64,000 nucleotides of DNA. Source: Actinoplanes sp. DH11 (GTDB lineage Bacteria > Actinomycetota > Actinomycetes > Mycobacteriales > Micromonosporaceae). Below, in pieces: positions 35,651-44,370 of the stretch. Both the position numbers and the translations under genes were made by a program. The stretch lies in NCBI RefSeq assembly GCF_020873875.1, contig NZ_JAHWGU010000034.1, forward strand, positions 1 through 64,000, written 5' to 3'. Position 1 is the first letter of the stretch. Each line of letters starts with the position of its first letter. The notes beneath the pieces were generated by a model, which saw nothing but the letters and a program-made list of their open reading frames with translations, had not been told where the DNA came from and did no database searches.

Positions 35651-37089
35651 CAGATGGCGCTGTCCTGTTCCCGGCGTTCGGCGAAGTAGGCGGCCACCGC
35701 GGAACGACTCAGCTTCAGATTGGCGGTCAGGAACGCCGGGTTGCCCCGCAACGGCTCGGCGCTGAACACCACCGACGCGATCTGGAAGTGACCGTCCACC
35801 CGCTCGTTCACCTTCCGGATGCCCTCGAGCACGGCGGCGCGCTGCTCGTCGCCGTCGTCGGCCGGGGTGACGACGGCGCCGAGGCCGTGCCCGTTGGGCT
35901 GCGGCACCACGATGACGTCGGCGATGCCGGGCACCCCGGCGAAGTTGCTCTCCACCTCGCCCGGGTGCACCTTGCGGCCGCTGGACAGCGCGATGACATC
36001 CTTCTTGCGGCCGACCAGAGTGAGGTAGCCGTCCTGGTCGAGCCGCCCGTAGTCGCCGGTCACGATGACGCCGTCCGGCCGGAACGTCTCGGCGGCGACT
36101 TCCGCGCTCACCCCGAAGTACCCCAGACTCAACGGCGCCGGCCGGTGGATCAGCAGCTCACCGTCGTCGAGGAAGGTGACCGCCTCCGGGTCGATGAGCC
36201 GGCCGACGCTGCCCGGCCGGTTGTGCTCCAGCGTGTTCCACCCGATCATCCCGCTCTCGGTCATGCCGTACGCCTCGAGCAGGCGTACGCCGCCCGTCGC
36301 GTACGCCTCCAGCGTCTCGCGCCGGATCGGCGCCATGCCGGTGATGGCGAAACGCAGCCGGCCACCGAAGAACTCACCGAGCGTCGCGCCCTTGCCGGTC
36401 TTGGTGGCCAGTTGCAGTGCCGCGTCGTAGAAGATCGGCGGCCCGATCAGGAACGTCGGGCTCTCGTCGCGCAGCGCGGTGAACACCCGCTGGTACGGCG
36501 TCAGCACCAGGTCCGCACCTGTCCACAGGCAGCAGTAGACCGACAGTCGCTGCTGGAAGTTGGACAGCGGCAGGAAGATCAGGTGCCGGTCGTCGCCGTT
36601 GATGCGGAAGGCGTCGATGAACCGGCGGATCACGTATTCGGTGCCCTTGCGGCTGATCCGCACGCCCTTCAGGACGCCGCTGGTGCCCGAGGAGTAGACC
36701 AGGCTGTGCAGGTCCGGCGTGACGACCGGTTCCGGGCGTCCGGGCGTGCCGGGGTGCACCTGGTCACCAAGGATGAGCAGGGCGAGACCGTGCTCCGCCA
36801 CGAACTTCGCGACGTCGCCCACCTCGAAGTCGTCCGGGTACGCCTGCAGGACCGCGCCGACCTCGAGGACGCCGAGGTCCCACGCGACCCAGTCGATGCC
36901 GTTCACGGCCCGCAGGCCCACCACATCCCCGGCCCGGACCCCGGCAGCGCGCAACTCGCCGGCCCGGGCGGCGGACAGGGCGGCCAACTCGGCGTGGCTG
37001 ATCTCACGGCGCTGCCCGGCGCCGTCGATCTCCACGACCACGGCTTCGTGGTTGCCGCGGTAGCGCTCCGTCAGATGTGCGAGCTCCAT
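35650..37089 (-). CDS. AMP-forming acyl-CoA/acyl-ACP ligase
   Basis: This 479-residue ANL-superfamily enzyme has P-loop LVYSSGTSGVLKG (about 135-147), A5 motif LLEAYGMTESGMIG, the TGDYGRLDQDGYLTLVGRKKDVI hinge region and a C-terminal domain ending FLTANLKLSRSAV with the catalytic Lys. It is short for a long-chain acyl-CoA ligase (usually 520-600 residues). Its stop overlaps amidohydrolase 2 by one base. It most likely activates a carboxylic acid and loads the adjacent ACP; the chain length cannot be read. Confidence 0.88.
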   Translation of the reverse strand: MELAHLTERYRGNHEAVVVEIDGAGQRREISHAELAALSAARAGELRAAGVRAGDVVGLRAVNGIDWVAWDLGVLEVGAVLQAYPDDFEVGDVAKFVAEHGLALLILGDQVHPGTPGRPEPVVTPDLHSLVYSSGTSGVLKGVRISRKGTEYVIRRFIDAFRINGDDRHLIFLPLSNFQQRLSVYCCLWTGADLVLTPYQRVFTALRDESPTFLIGPPIFYDAALQLATKTGKGATLGEFFGGRLRFAITGMAPIRRETLEAYATGGVRLLEAYGMTESGMIGWNTLEHNRPGSVGRLIDPEAVTFLDDGELLIHRPAPLSLGYFGVSAEVAAETFRPDGVIVTGDYGRLDQDGYLTLVGRKKDVIALSSGRKVHPGEVESNFAGVPGIADVIVVPQPNGHGLGAVVTPADDGDEQRAAVLEGIRKVNERVDGHFQIASVVFSAEPLRGNPAFLTANLKLSRSAVAAYFAERREQDSAI

Positions 37090-37098
37090 GTCACTTCC

Positions 37099-38823
37099 TC
37101 AGATCGTCGCGTGTGCGAGTCGGTCGAGCCGGGTCAGCAGGGTGTCGAGGCGGTCATGAGCGATCCGGCCGAGGTGACCGCCGAGCATGGGCTCGTAGCC
37201 CTCGGTGCCGGCGTCCCAGACGAGTGCGATGGTGAGCAGGCTCCCGCCCTCGCCGTCCGGGCGCCACCGCACCGAACGTTCCAGCCGCTTCCACAGCCAG
37301 CCGGGTTCGGCACATAGCACGACGCCGTCCGGCTGCCACTCGACCCGGTCGGTCCACTCCGCGTCCCGCCCGCCGACCGTGCCGGCCAGGCCGGGCTCCA
37401 CGACGACGGCATCCGCGCCCGCCGACCCCACCTCCGGCGGTGCCGCAGTCTCCTGCTCCGGCTCGGCCGCGAACGGATCGAGCAGATGCGGCTTGCGACG
37501 CAACAACGCGGCCAGCTCGGCGCCGCCGAGCGGCACGGCGACCGTGCGGGTGTACGGCGACAGGCGGACCGGCACCGGTCCGTGCGCACCGTCGAGCGTG
37601 TCGAGCACGTCGTCGAGGATGTCCAGTCCGGCGGCCAGCTCGTCGGCCTCGATCACCATCGGCGGCTGCACCCGCAGCACCCGATTGTTGTAGAGCGAAT
37701 AGGTGGAGGTCACCCGGCGTCGCAGCAGCTCGCCCAGGACCATCCCGCCCAGCGACTCGTCGTGGAACTCCAGGCCGTGCATCATCCCCACGCCGCGGTG
37801 TGCCGACAGCAGCCGCGGGTGGCGGGCCACCGCCGCGGCCAGCCGGCCCTGGATCACCGCGCCCTTCGTCACCACGCCGTCGACGAAGCCGTCCTCGGTG
37901 GCGATGGCGAGCACCTCCAGGCCGACCCGGCAGGAGAGCGGATTGCCGCCGAGGCTGGACCCGAAGGTGGACGGCTGATCGCGCAGCGCACCCCACACCC
38001 GTTCGGTGCCCATCACGGCGGAGATCGGCACGATGCCGCCGCCGAACGCCTTCCCGATACACATCAGGTCGGGCTGCACCTCGAACAACTGGTGCGCGAA
38101 GAGCGTTCCGCATCGGCCGAACGCGGTCTGCATCTCGTCCAGGATCAGCAGCGCGCCACGCTCGTCGCAGAGCCGCCGGACCTCGGCCAGGTAGCCGGGG
38201 GGTGGCGGGATCACGCCGGCCTCGGCCTGCACCGGCTCGAGCAGCACGGCGGCGGTGTCCGCGCCGACCGCCCGGTCCAGCGCGTCGAGATCACCGAACG
38301 GCACCTGCTGGAAGCCCGGCAGGAACGGCTCGAACAGCGCGGCGTGCTCGGGCCGCCCGGACGCGCTCAATGCGGCGAGCGTCTTGCCGTGGAAGCAACC
38401 GGCGGCGGTGACGAACCCGGGGCGGCGCGTCGCGGCCCGGGCCAGCTTCAACGCGTTGTCGATGCTCTCCCCACCGCCGTTGGCGAGGTAGGAGTACGGC
38501 AGGCTGCCGCCGGTCACCTCGGCCAGCCGGGCCGCCAGCCGGATCTGCTCCTCCTCGAACATGATCTTCGTGCTGTTCAGCCGGCGACCGGCCAGCTGGT
38601 CCTCGATGGCCGCGATGATGCGCGGGTGGGAGTACCCGAAGGACTGGTTGCCGTACTGATCGAAGAGGGCGAGCAGGCCGGCGCTGTCCGCGTCGGTGTC
38701 GGTCACCTGGCTCCGCGTGCCCGGCCCCTGCACCCCGCAGCCCATGACGAAGGCCATCGTGGCGTAGGTGGGATGGTTGTGCGCCGCCTTGGCCTCAGCC
38801 AGCCGCTGTCGGTGTGAGGACAC
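37099..38823 (-). CDS. Class III aminotransferase with C-terminal extension (SRPBCC-like)
   Basis: This 574-residue protein begins at GTG 38823, preceded by GAGGAGAAA. Residues 1-405 are a fold-type I class III aminotransferase: NGGGESIDNALKLAR, FHGKTLAALSASG, ALLILDEMQTAFGRCG with the pyridine-binding Asp229, and CIGKAFGGGIVP with PLP Lys258. The remaining 165 residues are unusual; the end (VEWQPDGVVLCAEPGW to HLGRIAHDRLDTLLTRLDRL) looks like the strand and long helix of an SRPBCC or polyketide-cyclase-type domain. It may aminate an aldehyde or keto group on a bound substrate. It lies 26 bases after the acyltransferase gene in the same operon. Confidence 0.88.
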   Translation of the reverse strand: MSSHRQRLAEAKAAHNHPTYATMAFVMGCGVQGPGTRSQVTDTDADSAGLLALFDQYGNQSFGYSHPRIIAAIEDQLAGRRLNSTKIMFEEEQIRLAARLAEVTGGSLPYSYLANGGGESIDNALKLARAATRRPGFVTAAGCFHGKTLAALSASGRPEHAALFEPFLPGFQQVPFGDLDALDRAVGADTAAVLLEPVQAEAGVIPPPPGYLAEVRRLCDERGALLILDEMQTAFGRCGTLFAHQLFEVQPDLMCIGKAFGGGIVPISAVMGTERVWGALRDQPSTFGSSLGGNPLSCRVGLEVLAIATEDGFVDGVVTKGAVIQGRLAAAVARHPRLLSAHRGVGMMHGLEFHDESLGGMVLGELLRRRVTSTYSLYNNRVLRVQPPMVIEADELAAGLDILDDVLDTLDGAHGPVPVRLSPYTRTVAVPLGGAELAALLRRKPHLLDPFAAEPEQETAAPPEVGSAGADAVVVEPGLAGTVGGRDAEWTDRVEWQPDGVVLCAEPGWLWKRLERSVRWRPDGEGGSLLTIALVWDAGTEGYEPMLGGHLGRIAHDRLDTLLTRLDRLAHATI

Positions 38824-38849
38824 GGGTTGGTTTCTCCTCGCGTGCGTGG

Positions 38850-39482
38850 TCAGTTCGCGGCGTACGCGTCGTAGTCGGCGAAGAAGTACTGCAGAATCCG
38901 GTTGTCGCGCTCGGCTGCGGTGCGGCAACGGCGCGCCGCCGCCACGATGTCCAGGGCGCCCACGATGCTCAGCGGGGCGTTGTGGAACCGACGGTCGGCA
39001 TACGGCGGGGTCACCGCCTCGAAGCCGATCTGCAGGTAGAACGGGCGCAGGCCACCGGTCTGCTCGTCGGCGAAGAAGTCGCCGAGCACGTGGGTGGCGC
39101 GATGTTCGCGCACGCTGTACACCAGCGCCTCGCGCATCAGCGACATGCCGATCGACCGGTTGCGGATCTCCGGCAGTGTCATCAGGTGGCCGAACTCGAC
39201 CAGCCGGTTCCCCGACCGTCGCCACGCGCTGAGGTCCACGACTTCGTCACACGGCAGGCCGATCTCGCCGTCCGGCACCACCTTGACGGTGCCGACCGCG
39301 GCATCCCCGCTCCCGGCGAGGATGTAGACCGCGTGCCCGTCGAACCGGTCGAAGGTGGCCGCCGTGTCGCCGACGTCGGCGAGCCGCCCCTGGTCGTGCA
39401 CGTACACCGCGTCACGGAGCCGGATCACAGCGGCCCGGTCCTCCGCCGTGCGCGCCACGTGGAAGGACGTGACGTCGGTCAT
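38850..39482 (-). CDS. FeeM/LuxI-like N-acyltransferase (GNAT fold)
   Basis: This 210-residue protein has the plan of N-acyl amino acid synthases and autoinducer synthases: VIRLRDAVYVHDQGRLADVG, then AVGTVKVVPDG, VEFGHLMTLPEIRNRSIGM in the cofactor-side helix, and PFYLQIGFEAVTPP near the end. FeeM transfers long acyl chains from an ACP (FeeL) to tyrosine. Here an ACP, an acyl ligase and an aromatic amino acid hydroxylase are all nearby, which fits that chemistry. The ATG overlaps the desaturase stop by four bases. The GNAT-fold assignment is firm; the acyl-ACP donor is inferred. Confidence 0.72.
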   Translation of the reverse strand: MTDVTSFHVARTAEDRAAVIRLRDAVYVHDQGRLADVGDTAATFDRFDGHAVYILAGSGDAAVGTVKVVPDGEIGLPCDEVVDLSAWRRSGNRLVEFGHLMTLPEIRNRSIGMSLMREALVYSVREHRATHVLGDFFADEQTGGLRPFYLQIGFEAVTPPYADRRFHNAPLSIVGALDIVAAARRCRTAAERDNRILQYFFADYDAYAAN

Positions 39483-40441
39483 CGGCCGCGGACCAATTTG
39501 GTGAAGAACGACAGGTAGCTGGTGTGGAAGTACTTCAACCGGGGCCGCACCTCCGCATGCAGGTCGGGCAGCCGCTCGATCGGCAGGTTCGGCATCAGAT
39601 GGTGCTCGACGTGGAAGTTGTTGCCGTTGGTGAACCACATCATGAAGCGGTTGGACCGGATCGTCCGGGTGTTGGCGAACGGGTCCTGGTTGAGCGTCTC
39701 GCAGCGGAAGTGCTCGGGCAGCTCGATCGCGGCGTGCACCGGTCCGGCGACCAGCAGCAGCGGCAGGACCCACACCCACAGCACCACCGGCTCGCGGACC
39801 AGCACGGAGAGCACGGTCAGGACCAGCAGCACGGCCAGGATGACGTAGTGGTCGCGTCGGATCCGCCGAGACGTGGCCGCCGACTCGTCCGGGTAGTCGC
39901 GGCCCAGCAGCGCCCGGCCGGCGTTCTCCAGGAAAAGACGGTAGAAGTGCAGCATCGTGAAGCGGATGGTCCACACCAGCACGGTGCGCCAGCGGGACCG
40001 GGTGCCGTCCGCGCCGTACTGGTCGCCGTAGTCGAAGAACTCCCGGTTCTCCGGCGTCCCGAGGTCACGGTGATGACGCAGGTGGGTCGCCCGGTAGGCG
40101 GCGAACGAAATCAGCATGGGCACGCCGAGCGCGATGCCGGCCACCATGTTGGCCCGCCGGTTGCGGAACCCGAGGCTGTGCAAGGCCTGGTGCTGCAGCT
40201 CGGCGGCGTGCGCGAACATGCACCCGAGCAGCAGGACGCCGACGGTCCGGCTCCATCCGGCCGGGTACAGCGCCAACGCCGCGCCGGCCGCGATGAGCAG
40301 GGCGCAGACCGCGAGTTTCGCGGCGAACGCGCCGTTGCTGATCGGGGTGCGCAGGTGTTTGAACTCGCCGCGCAGACCGGCACCGGCCACCACGGCCGGT
40401 CCGGCTGTGGGTGGCGGCTGCTCGCTCTCGACGATCTTCAT
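39479..40441 (-). CDS. Membrane fatty acid desaturase
   Basis: This 320-residue integral membrane protein carries the three histidine boxes of the di-iron desaturase/acetylenase family: HQALH at 84-88, HLRHH at 120-124 and HVEHH at 277-281, between hydrophobic spans (for example LAVCALLIAAGAALALYPAG and VILAVLLVLTVLSVLV). It is coupled to the acyltransferase gene by a 4-base overlap. With the ligase and free ACP it resembles the ligase, desaturase and ACP trio that builds unsaturated or alkynyl starter acids (JamABC type), although here only one desaturase is present. AGGAAGGGA precedes the ATG. Confidence 0.92.
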   Translation of the reverse strand: MKIVESEQPPPTAGPAVVAGAGLRGEFKHLRTPISNGAFAAKLAVCALLIAAGAALALYPAGWSRTVGVLLLGCMFAHAAELQHQALHSLGFRNRRANMVAGIALGVPMLISFAAYRATHLRHHRDLGTPENREFFDYGDQYGADGTRSRWRTVLVWTIRFTMLHFYRLFLENAGRALLGRDYPDESAATSRRIRRDHYVILAVLLVLTVLSVLVREPVVLWVWVLPLLLVAGPVHAAIELPEHFRCETLNQDPFANTRTIRSNRFMMWFTNGNNFHVEHHLMPNLPIERLPDLHAEVRPRLKYFHTSYLSFFTKLVRGR

Positions 40442-40481
40442 CTGCTGCTCGTCCCTTCCTGTCGTCGATCGAAGCCGAACA

Positions 40482-43400
40482 TCATCGACTCTCCGAGGCG
40501 CTCGCGTCCGCTCCTTCCCACCTGCTCCGGAGCAGCTTGCCGAGGTGTGCCAGGGGCTCCGGGTCGAACACTCCGTCCGGACCCGCGCCCAGCTGCTCCT
40601 CGCTGACAGTGATCGCCTCGGGTGCCTCCGGTGGGTTGTCGGTGCCCGGGTCGGCCACCAGCACCAGCAGACCGGGGTCGCGGTGGTCGGCGAGCACCGC
40701 GGCGGCGATCCGCCGGGCCAGTGCCGCGCCGTCACCGACGCCCAGGAAGTGACAGGGCCCGGACGGTCGGACGGCACGCACCAGGTCCGCGGACGCGGTG
40801 ACCGGGTCGGTCCCGTCCGCGGCCGGGGCGCGCAGGCCGTACAGCGGCCGGTCCGGCACATGGGTGGCCAGGCGCAGGAACGCCCAGGGGTCGGTTCCCG
40901 AGGGGGCGACGCAGAACAGCGGGTCGGCGTCGCCGGTCGGCCGCAGGGGCACCAGCGGTTCGGTACCCCAGTCGTCCCCGACCGCGGCGGCGACCTGCTC
41001 GGCGACCGCCTCGACGGTCAGCTTCTGGACGATCTCACGGACGGCCAGGCGGACCCCGAACCGGCTGCGCAGCCGGCCGACCAGGCGAGTCGCCGACAGC
41101 GAGTGACCACCCAGGTCGAAGAAGTTGTCCGCCAACGTCACCGAGGGGACCTGGAGGATCTCGCAGAACGCCGCGGCGACCGCCTCCTGAACCGGACCGC
41201 GCGGTGCCGGCGGCGAAGCGAGCCCGCTGCCGCCGCGCAGGTCGGGCAGGGCCCGGCGATCCAGCTTGCCGCTGCGGCTGAGCGGAAGGTCGTCGAGCAC
41301 GCCGACGAGCTGGGGCACCAGGTGGCCCGGCAGCTCGGTGGCGAGCCGGCGGCGCAGGTCGGCCGGATCCGGCCGGCTGCCCGCGACAGGCACCACGTAG
41401 CCGAGCAGCCGCCGTTCCCCGGTGGGGTCCTCGTGCACCGTCGCCGCGGCGCGAGCCACCCCCGGCAGGCCGAGCAGAGCCGCCTCCACCTCGCCGAGCT
41501 CGATCCGAAGCCCGTTGAGTTTTGCCTGGCCGTCGTCGCGGCCGACGAAGACGAGGCGGCCGCCGGCGTCCCACCGGACCAGGTCCCCGCTGCGGTACAT
41601 CCGCGCCTCGTCGCCGGTCCCGGGCGGAGCGAACGGGTCCGGCACGAAGCGTTCCGCGGTCAGTTCCCGGCGGTTGCGGTATCCCAGGGAGACCCCGGCG
41701 CCGCCGATGTACAACTCGCCCACCGCTCCCCTCGGCGCCAGCCGGCGTGCCTGATCCAGCACGTACACCCGGACGTTGCGCAACGGGGTGCCGATCGGCG
41801 GTGCGGTGGCGTCGTCCGGTGTGAGCGGCTCGCTCATCGAGGTGGAGATGGTGCACTCGGTGGGACCGTAGCCGTTGATCAGCCGGCACACCGGTGCGAA
41901 CCCCTCGATCACCTGAGCCGAGGCGGCCTCCCCGACGATGGAGATCGTGGCGTCGGCCGGCACGTCCGAGGTGGCCATCGTGGACAGCACGGACGGCACC
42001 AGGACCAGGTCGTTGACCCGCTCCTCGCGCAGAAGCCCGGCGAGGTCCGCGCCGGGCGCGAGCCGCTGGGCCGGCGCCCCGACCAGGGTGCCGCCGAGGA
42101 AGATCGACTGGGTCATCTCGCCGACGAAGGCGTCGAAGCTGGGGGAGGCGAACTGCAGGGTCCGCCGGCCCGGTCCCGGTCCGAGCCGGTCACGCATCGC
42201 TTCGGTCACGTTGACGACGCCGCGGTGCGAGACCTCGACCGCCTTCGGCGTGCCGGTGGAGCCGGAGGTGTAGATCAGGTACGCCGGCAGGCGGGGCGAG
42301 AAGGGTGCGGTCCGCTCCGCATCGGTCGGCCGGTCCGCGGACTCGGACGCGCAGGCCGTGGCGGTGCCGGCCGCGTCCACCACGAGGCGGTCGGTGACCG
42401 TGGCCGCGACCGTGGCGGTCTCCTCACACACCAGCAGCACGGACACCTCGGCGTCGGTGACCATGAAGTCGATCCGCGACGGGGGGTACGCGGTGTCGAC
42501 GGAGAGGAACGCCGCTCCCGTCTTGAGCACCGCGAGCGCCGCGATCACCAGCTCCGGGCATCGCGGCATGGCCAGGCCGACCGTCCGGCCCGGGCCCACC
42601 GCCCGGCCGATCAGCAGGCGTGCCAGCCGGTTCGCCCGCTCGTCCAGCTCGCGGTACGTGACAGTGCCGCCCTGCCACCGCAACGCCGGCGCCTCCGGGG
42701 TACGGTCGGCCCACTCCTCGACCATCTGGTGTACGCCGATGTCCGGGACGTCGTGGATCGGGCCGGCGCCCAGCTCGAGCAGGCGACGCCGCTCGGCCGG
42801 CTCGACCAGGGGCAGGTCGGCGACCGCGGTGTCCGGGGTGGCCGTGGCGGCCCCCTCCAGGAAGAACAGCAGGCGACGCAGGTGCCCGGCGAGTTCCGCC
42901 GGCGAGTAGCCACCCGCGTCGGCGTCCACGATCAATTCCGTGCTGCCACCGGGCAGGTCGAAGAAGATCGCGCTGAAGTCCTCGATGTCGGGCTTCGACA
43001 GGGTCCGCAGCCGGTGGTCGAGCCCGGCGAAGTCCAGCTCCGCGCCGGAGCCCATCACGTTGACGATCGGACCCCACAGCGCACGCCCGGTGCCGGTGAG
43101 GTCGAGGTCGGTGATCATGCGAGTGGTCGGGTACCGGCTGTGCAACAGGGACTCCCGCAGGCGGCCGGCGGCCCGGGTGACGAAGTCCCCGAGTCGTTGG
43201 CCGTCGGTCAGGCGCACGCACAACGGCATGCCGTTCGCGGTCATGCCCGGAGTCGCCCGCTCGGCACGGCTGATCCGGCCGGTCACCGGGACGCCCACGA
43301 CCAGCTCGTCGGCGCCGGCCATGCGCAGCACGTACGCGCTGACCAGCGCGACGGCCAGCTCGGACCAGCCGACGCCCAGCCGGGCCGCCGTGGCGTGCAG

Positions 43401-44126
43401 CCGGGCCAGCAGGTCGACCGGGATCTCGGCCCGTTGCCGCAGCACCACGCCGGAGCGCTGGTACCGCCGGCCGGACAGGCGGACCGGCTCCGGCAGGTCA
43501 CGCAGCCGCTGGGACCAGAAGAGCTGGTCCTGCTCGAGACGTGGACCGCGGTGGTAGGCCGCTTCGGCGTCGACGAGAACACGGTATGGCGGGAAGGGGC
43601 GTCCGGCGGGCTCCGCCGCATCGGCCGACGCGGCCACCAGGGCGGTGTACCACTCGGCGGTGCGCCGGTGCAGGGCGGCCAGACTCCAGCCGTCGACGGC
43701 GAGGTGGTGCACGCGGCGGTAGAGGACGAAGTGGTCGGCGGCGAGCCGGATCAGCGCCGCGCCGCACAGTTCGTGCCCGAAGACGTCCACCGGCGCTCTG
43801 GTGTCGGCCTCCATCCACCGGGTGGCGGCCGCCTCCGGGTCGGCTTCCGCGCTGACGTCCACGAACCGCAGCGGGGTGGCCGCGGAGCCGTCCACATGAT
43901 GCACCGGGCCTTCGGGAGTGGCCGTGAACCGCAGGCGTAGTGCCTCCGCCTCGGCCTCGACCCGCCGGTGTGCCTCCGCCATCGCGTCGGCGTCGACGGC
44001 GCCGAAGAGATCGATGCGGTCGCTGATGCTGTCGTGAGCGCCGTCGGAACCCAGCGTCTGCGACAGCCACACGCCCGACTGCGCGGACAGCAACGGCCAA
44101 GCCTCATGGTCGTTTGTGGACAACAC
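40482..44126 (-). CDS. Non-ribosomal peptide synthetase, C-A-PCP with degenerate thioesterase
   Basis: This 1214-residue protein starts at GTG 44126, with GGGAGG six bases upstream. The condensation domain (about 8-430, HHLAVDG at 140-146) resembles the EntF type in its LLSAQSGVWLSQTL opening. The adenylation domain (about 450-940) has YLIYTSGSTGTPKA, INGYGPTECT, YRSGDLVRWD and SGKLDRRALP; my hand-aligned pocket is D-A-G-V-S-V-G-I-S-K, not a code I recognise. The carrier domain has LGGHSLSA with Ser near 1009. Residues 1055-1175 resemble an EntF-like thioesterase, but the elbow reads LGVGDGAA, with Gly in place of the nucleophilic Ser, and the end is shortened. It is the first gene of the leftward operon. 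Confidence 0.95.
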   Translation of the reverse strand: MLSTNDHEAWPLLSAQSGVWLSQTLGSDGAHDSISDRIDLFGAVDADAMAEAHRRVEAEAEALRLRFTATPEGPVHHVDGSAATPLRFVDVSAEADPEAAATRWMEADTRAPVDVFGHELCGAALIRLAADHFVLYRRVHHLAVDGWSLAALHRRTAEWYTALVAASADAAEPAGRPFPPYRVLVDAEAAYHRGPRLEQDQLFWSQRLRDLPEPVRLSGRRYQRSGVVLRQRAEIPVDLLARLHATAARLGVGWSELAVALVSAYVLRMAGADELVVGVPVTGRISRAERATPGMTANGMPLCVRLTDGQRLGDFVTRAAGRLRESLLHSRYPTTRMITDLDLTGTGRALWGPIVNVMGSGAELDFAGLDHRLRTLSKPDIEDFSAIFFDLPGGSTELIVDADAGGYSPAELAGHLRRLLFFLEGAATATPDTAVADLPLVEPAERRRLLELGAGPIHDVPDIGVHQMVEEWADRTPEAPALRWQGGTVTYRELDERANRLARLLIGRAVGPGRTVGLAMPRCPELVIAALAVLKTGAAFLSVDTAYPPSRIDFMVTDAEVSVLLVCEETATVAATVTDRLVVDAAGTATACASESADRPTDAERTAPFSPRLPAYLIYTSGSTGTPKAVEVSHRGVVNVTEAMRDRLGPGPGRRTLQFASPSFDAFVGEMTQSIFLGGTLVGAPAQRLAPGADLAGLLREERVNDLVLVPSVLSTMATSDVPADATISIVGEAASAQVIEGFAPVCRLINGYGPTECTISTSMSEPLTPDDATAPPIGTPLRNVRVYVLDQARRLAPRGAVGELYIGGAGVSLGYRNRRELTAERFVPDPFAPPGTGDEARMYRSGDLVRWDAGGRLVFVGRDDGQAKLNGLRIELGEVEAALLGLPGVARAAATVHEDPTGERRLLGYVVPVAGSRPDPADLRRRLATELPGHLVPQLVGVLDDLPLSRSGKLDRRALPDLRGGSGLASPPAPRGPVQEAVAAAFCEILQVPSVTLADNFFDLGGHSLSATRLVGRLRSRFGVRLAVREIVQKLTVEAVAEQVAAAVGDDWGTEPLVPLRPTGDADPLFCVAPSGTDPWAFLRLATHVPDRPLYGLRAPAADGTDPVTASADLVRAVRPSGPCHFLGVGDGAALARRIAAAVLADHRDPGLLVLVADPGTDNPPEAPEAITVSEEQLGAGPDGVFDPEPLAHLGKLLRSRWEGADASASESR

Positions 44127-44370
44127 GAACGCCCTCCCCGCCGAGCATCGCCGGCCCCCCGTCAGGCCAACCCCCAAGCAAGTAGCACGCGGTCGATGTC
44201 ACAGACAATGGGACATTTACCAGCGCCACTGTCATAGCTGTGACCGACCGCAGCACATCGACGTGGGAGACGTACGCCGCGGGCTCCTGCGAGAAAATAA
44301 GTCGATCAATGCGTTATACGTCGCCCCGTATGGTGTTCTGGTGGTATTCGTCAGGGGGGGTGCTCGGGCG

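Noticed and set aside
40116..43940. A 1274-codon open frame on the plus strand opposite the second NRPS
   Set aside because: It is the antisense shadow of a clear C-A-PCP synthetase. Its composition is Arg/Gly/Asp-rich with no domain motif, as expected in high-GC DNA.
44127..44370. Longer start for the transposase-like gene, from position 44116
   Set aside because: That start would lie inside the divergent NRPS gene and its ribosome-binding site. The region reads like a promoter, and family similarity begins after 44371.
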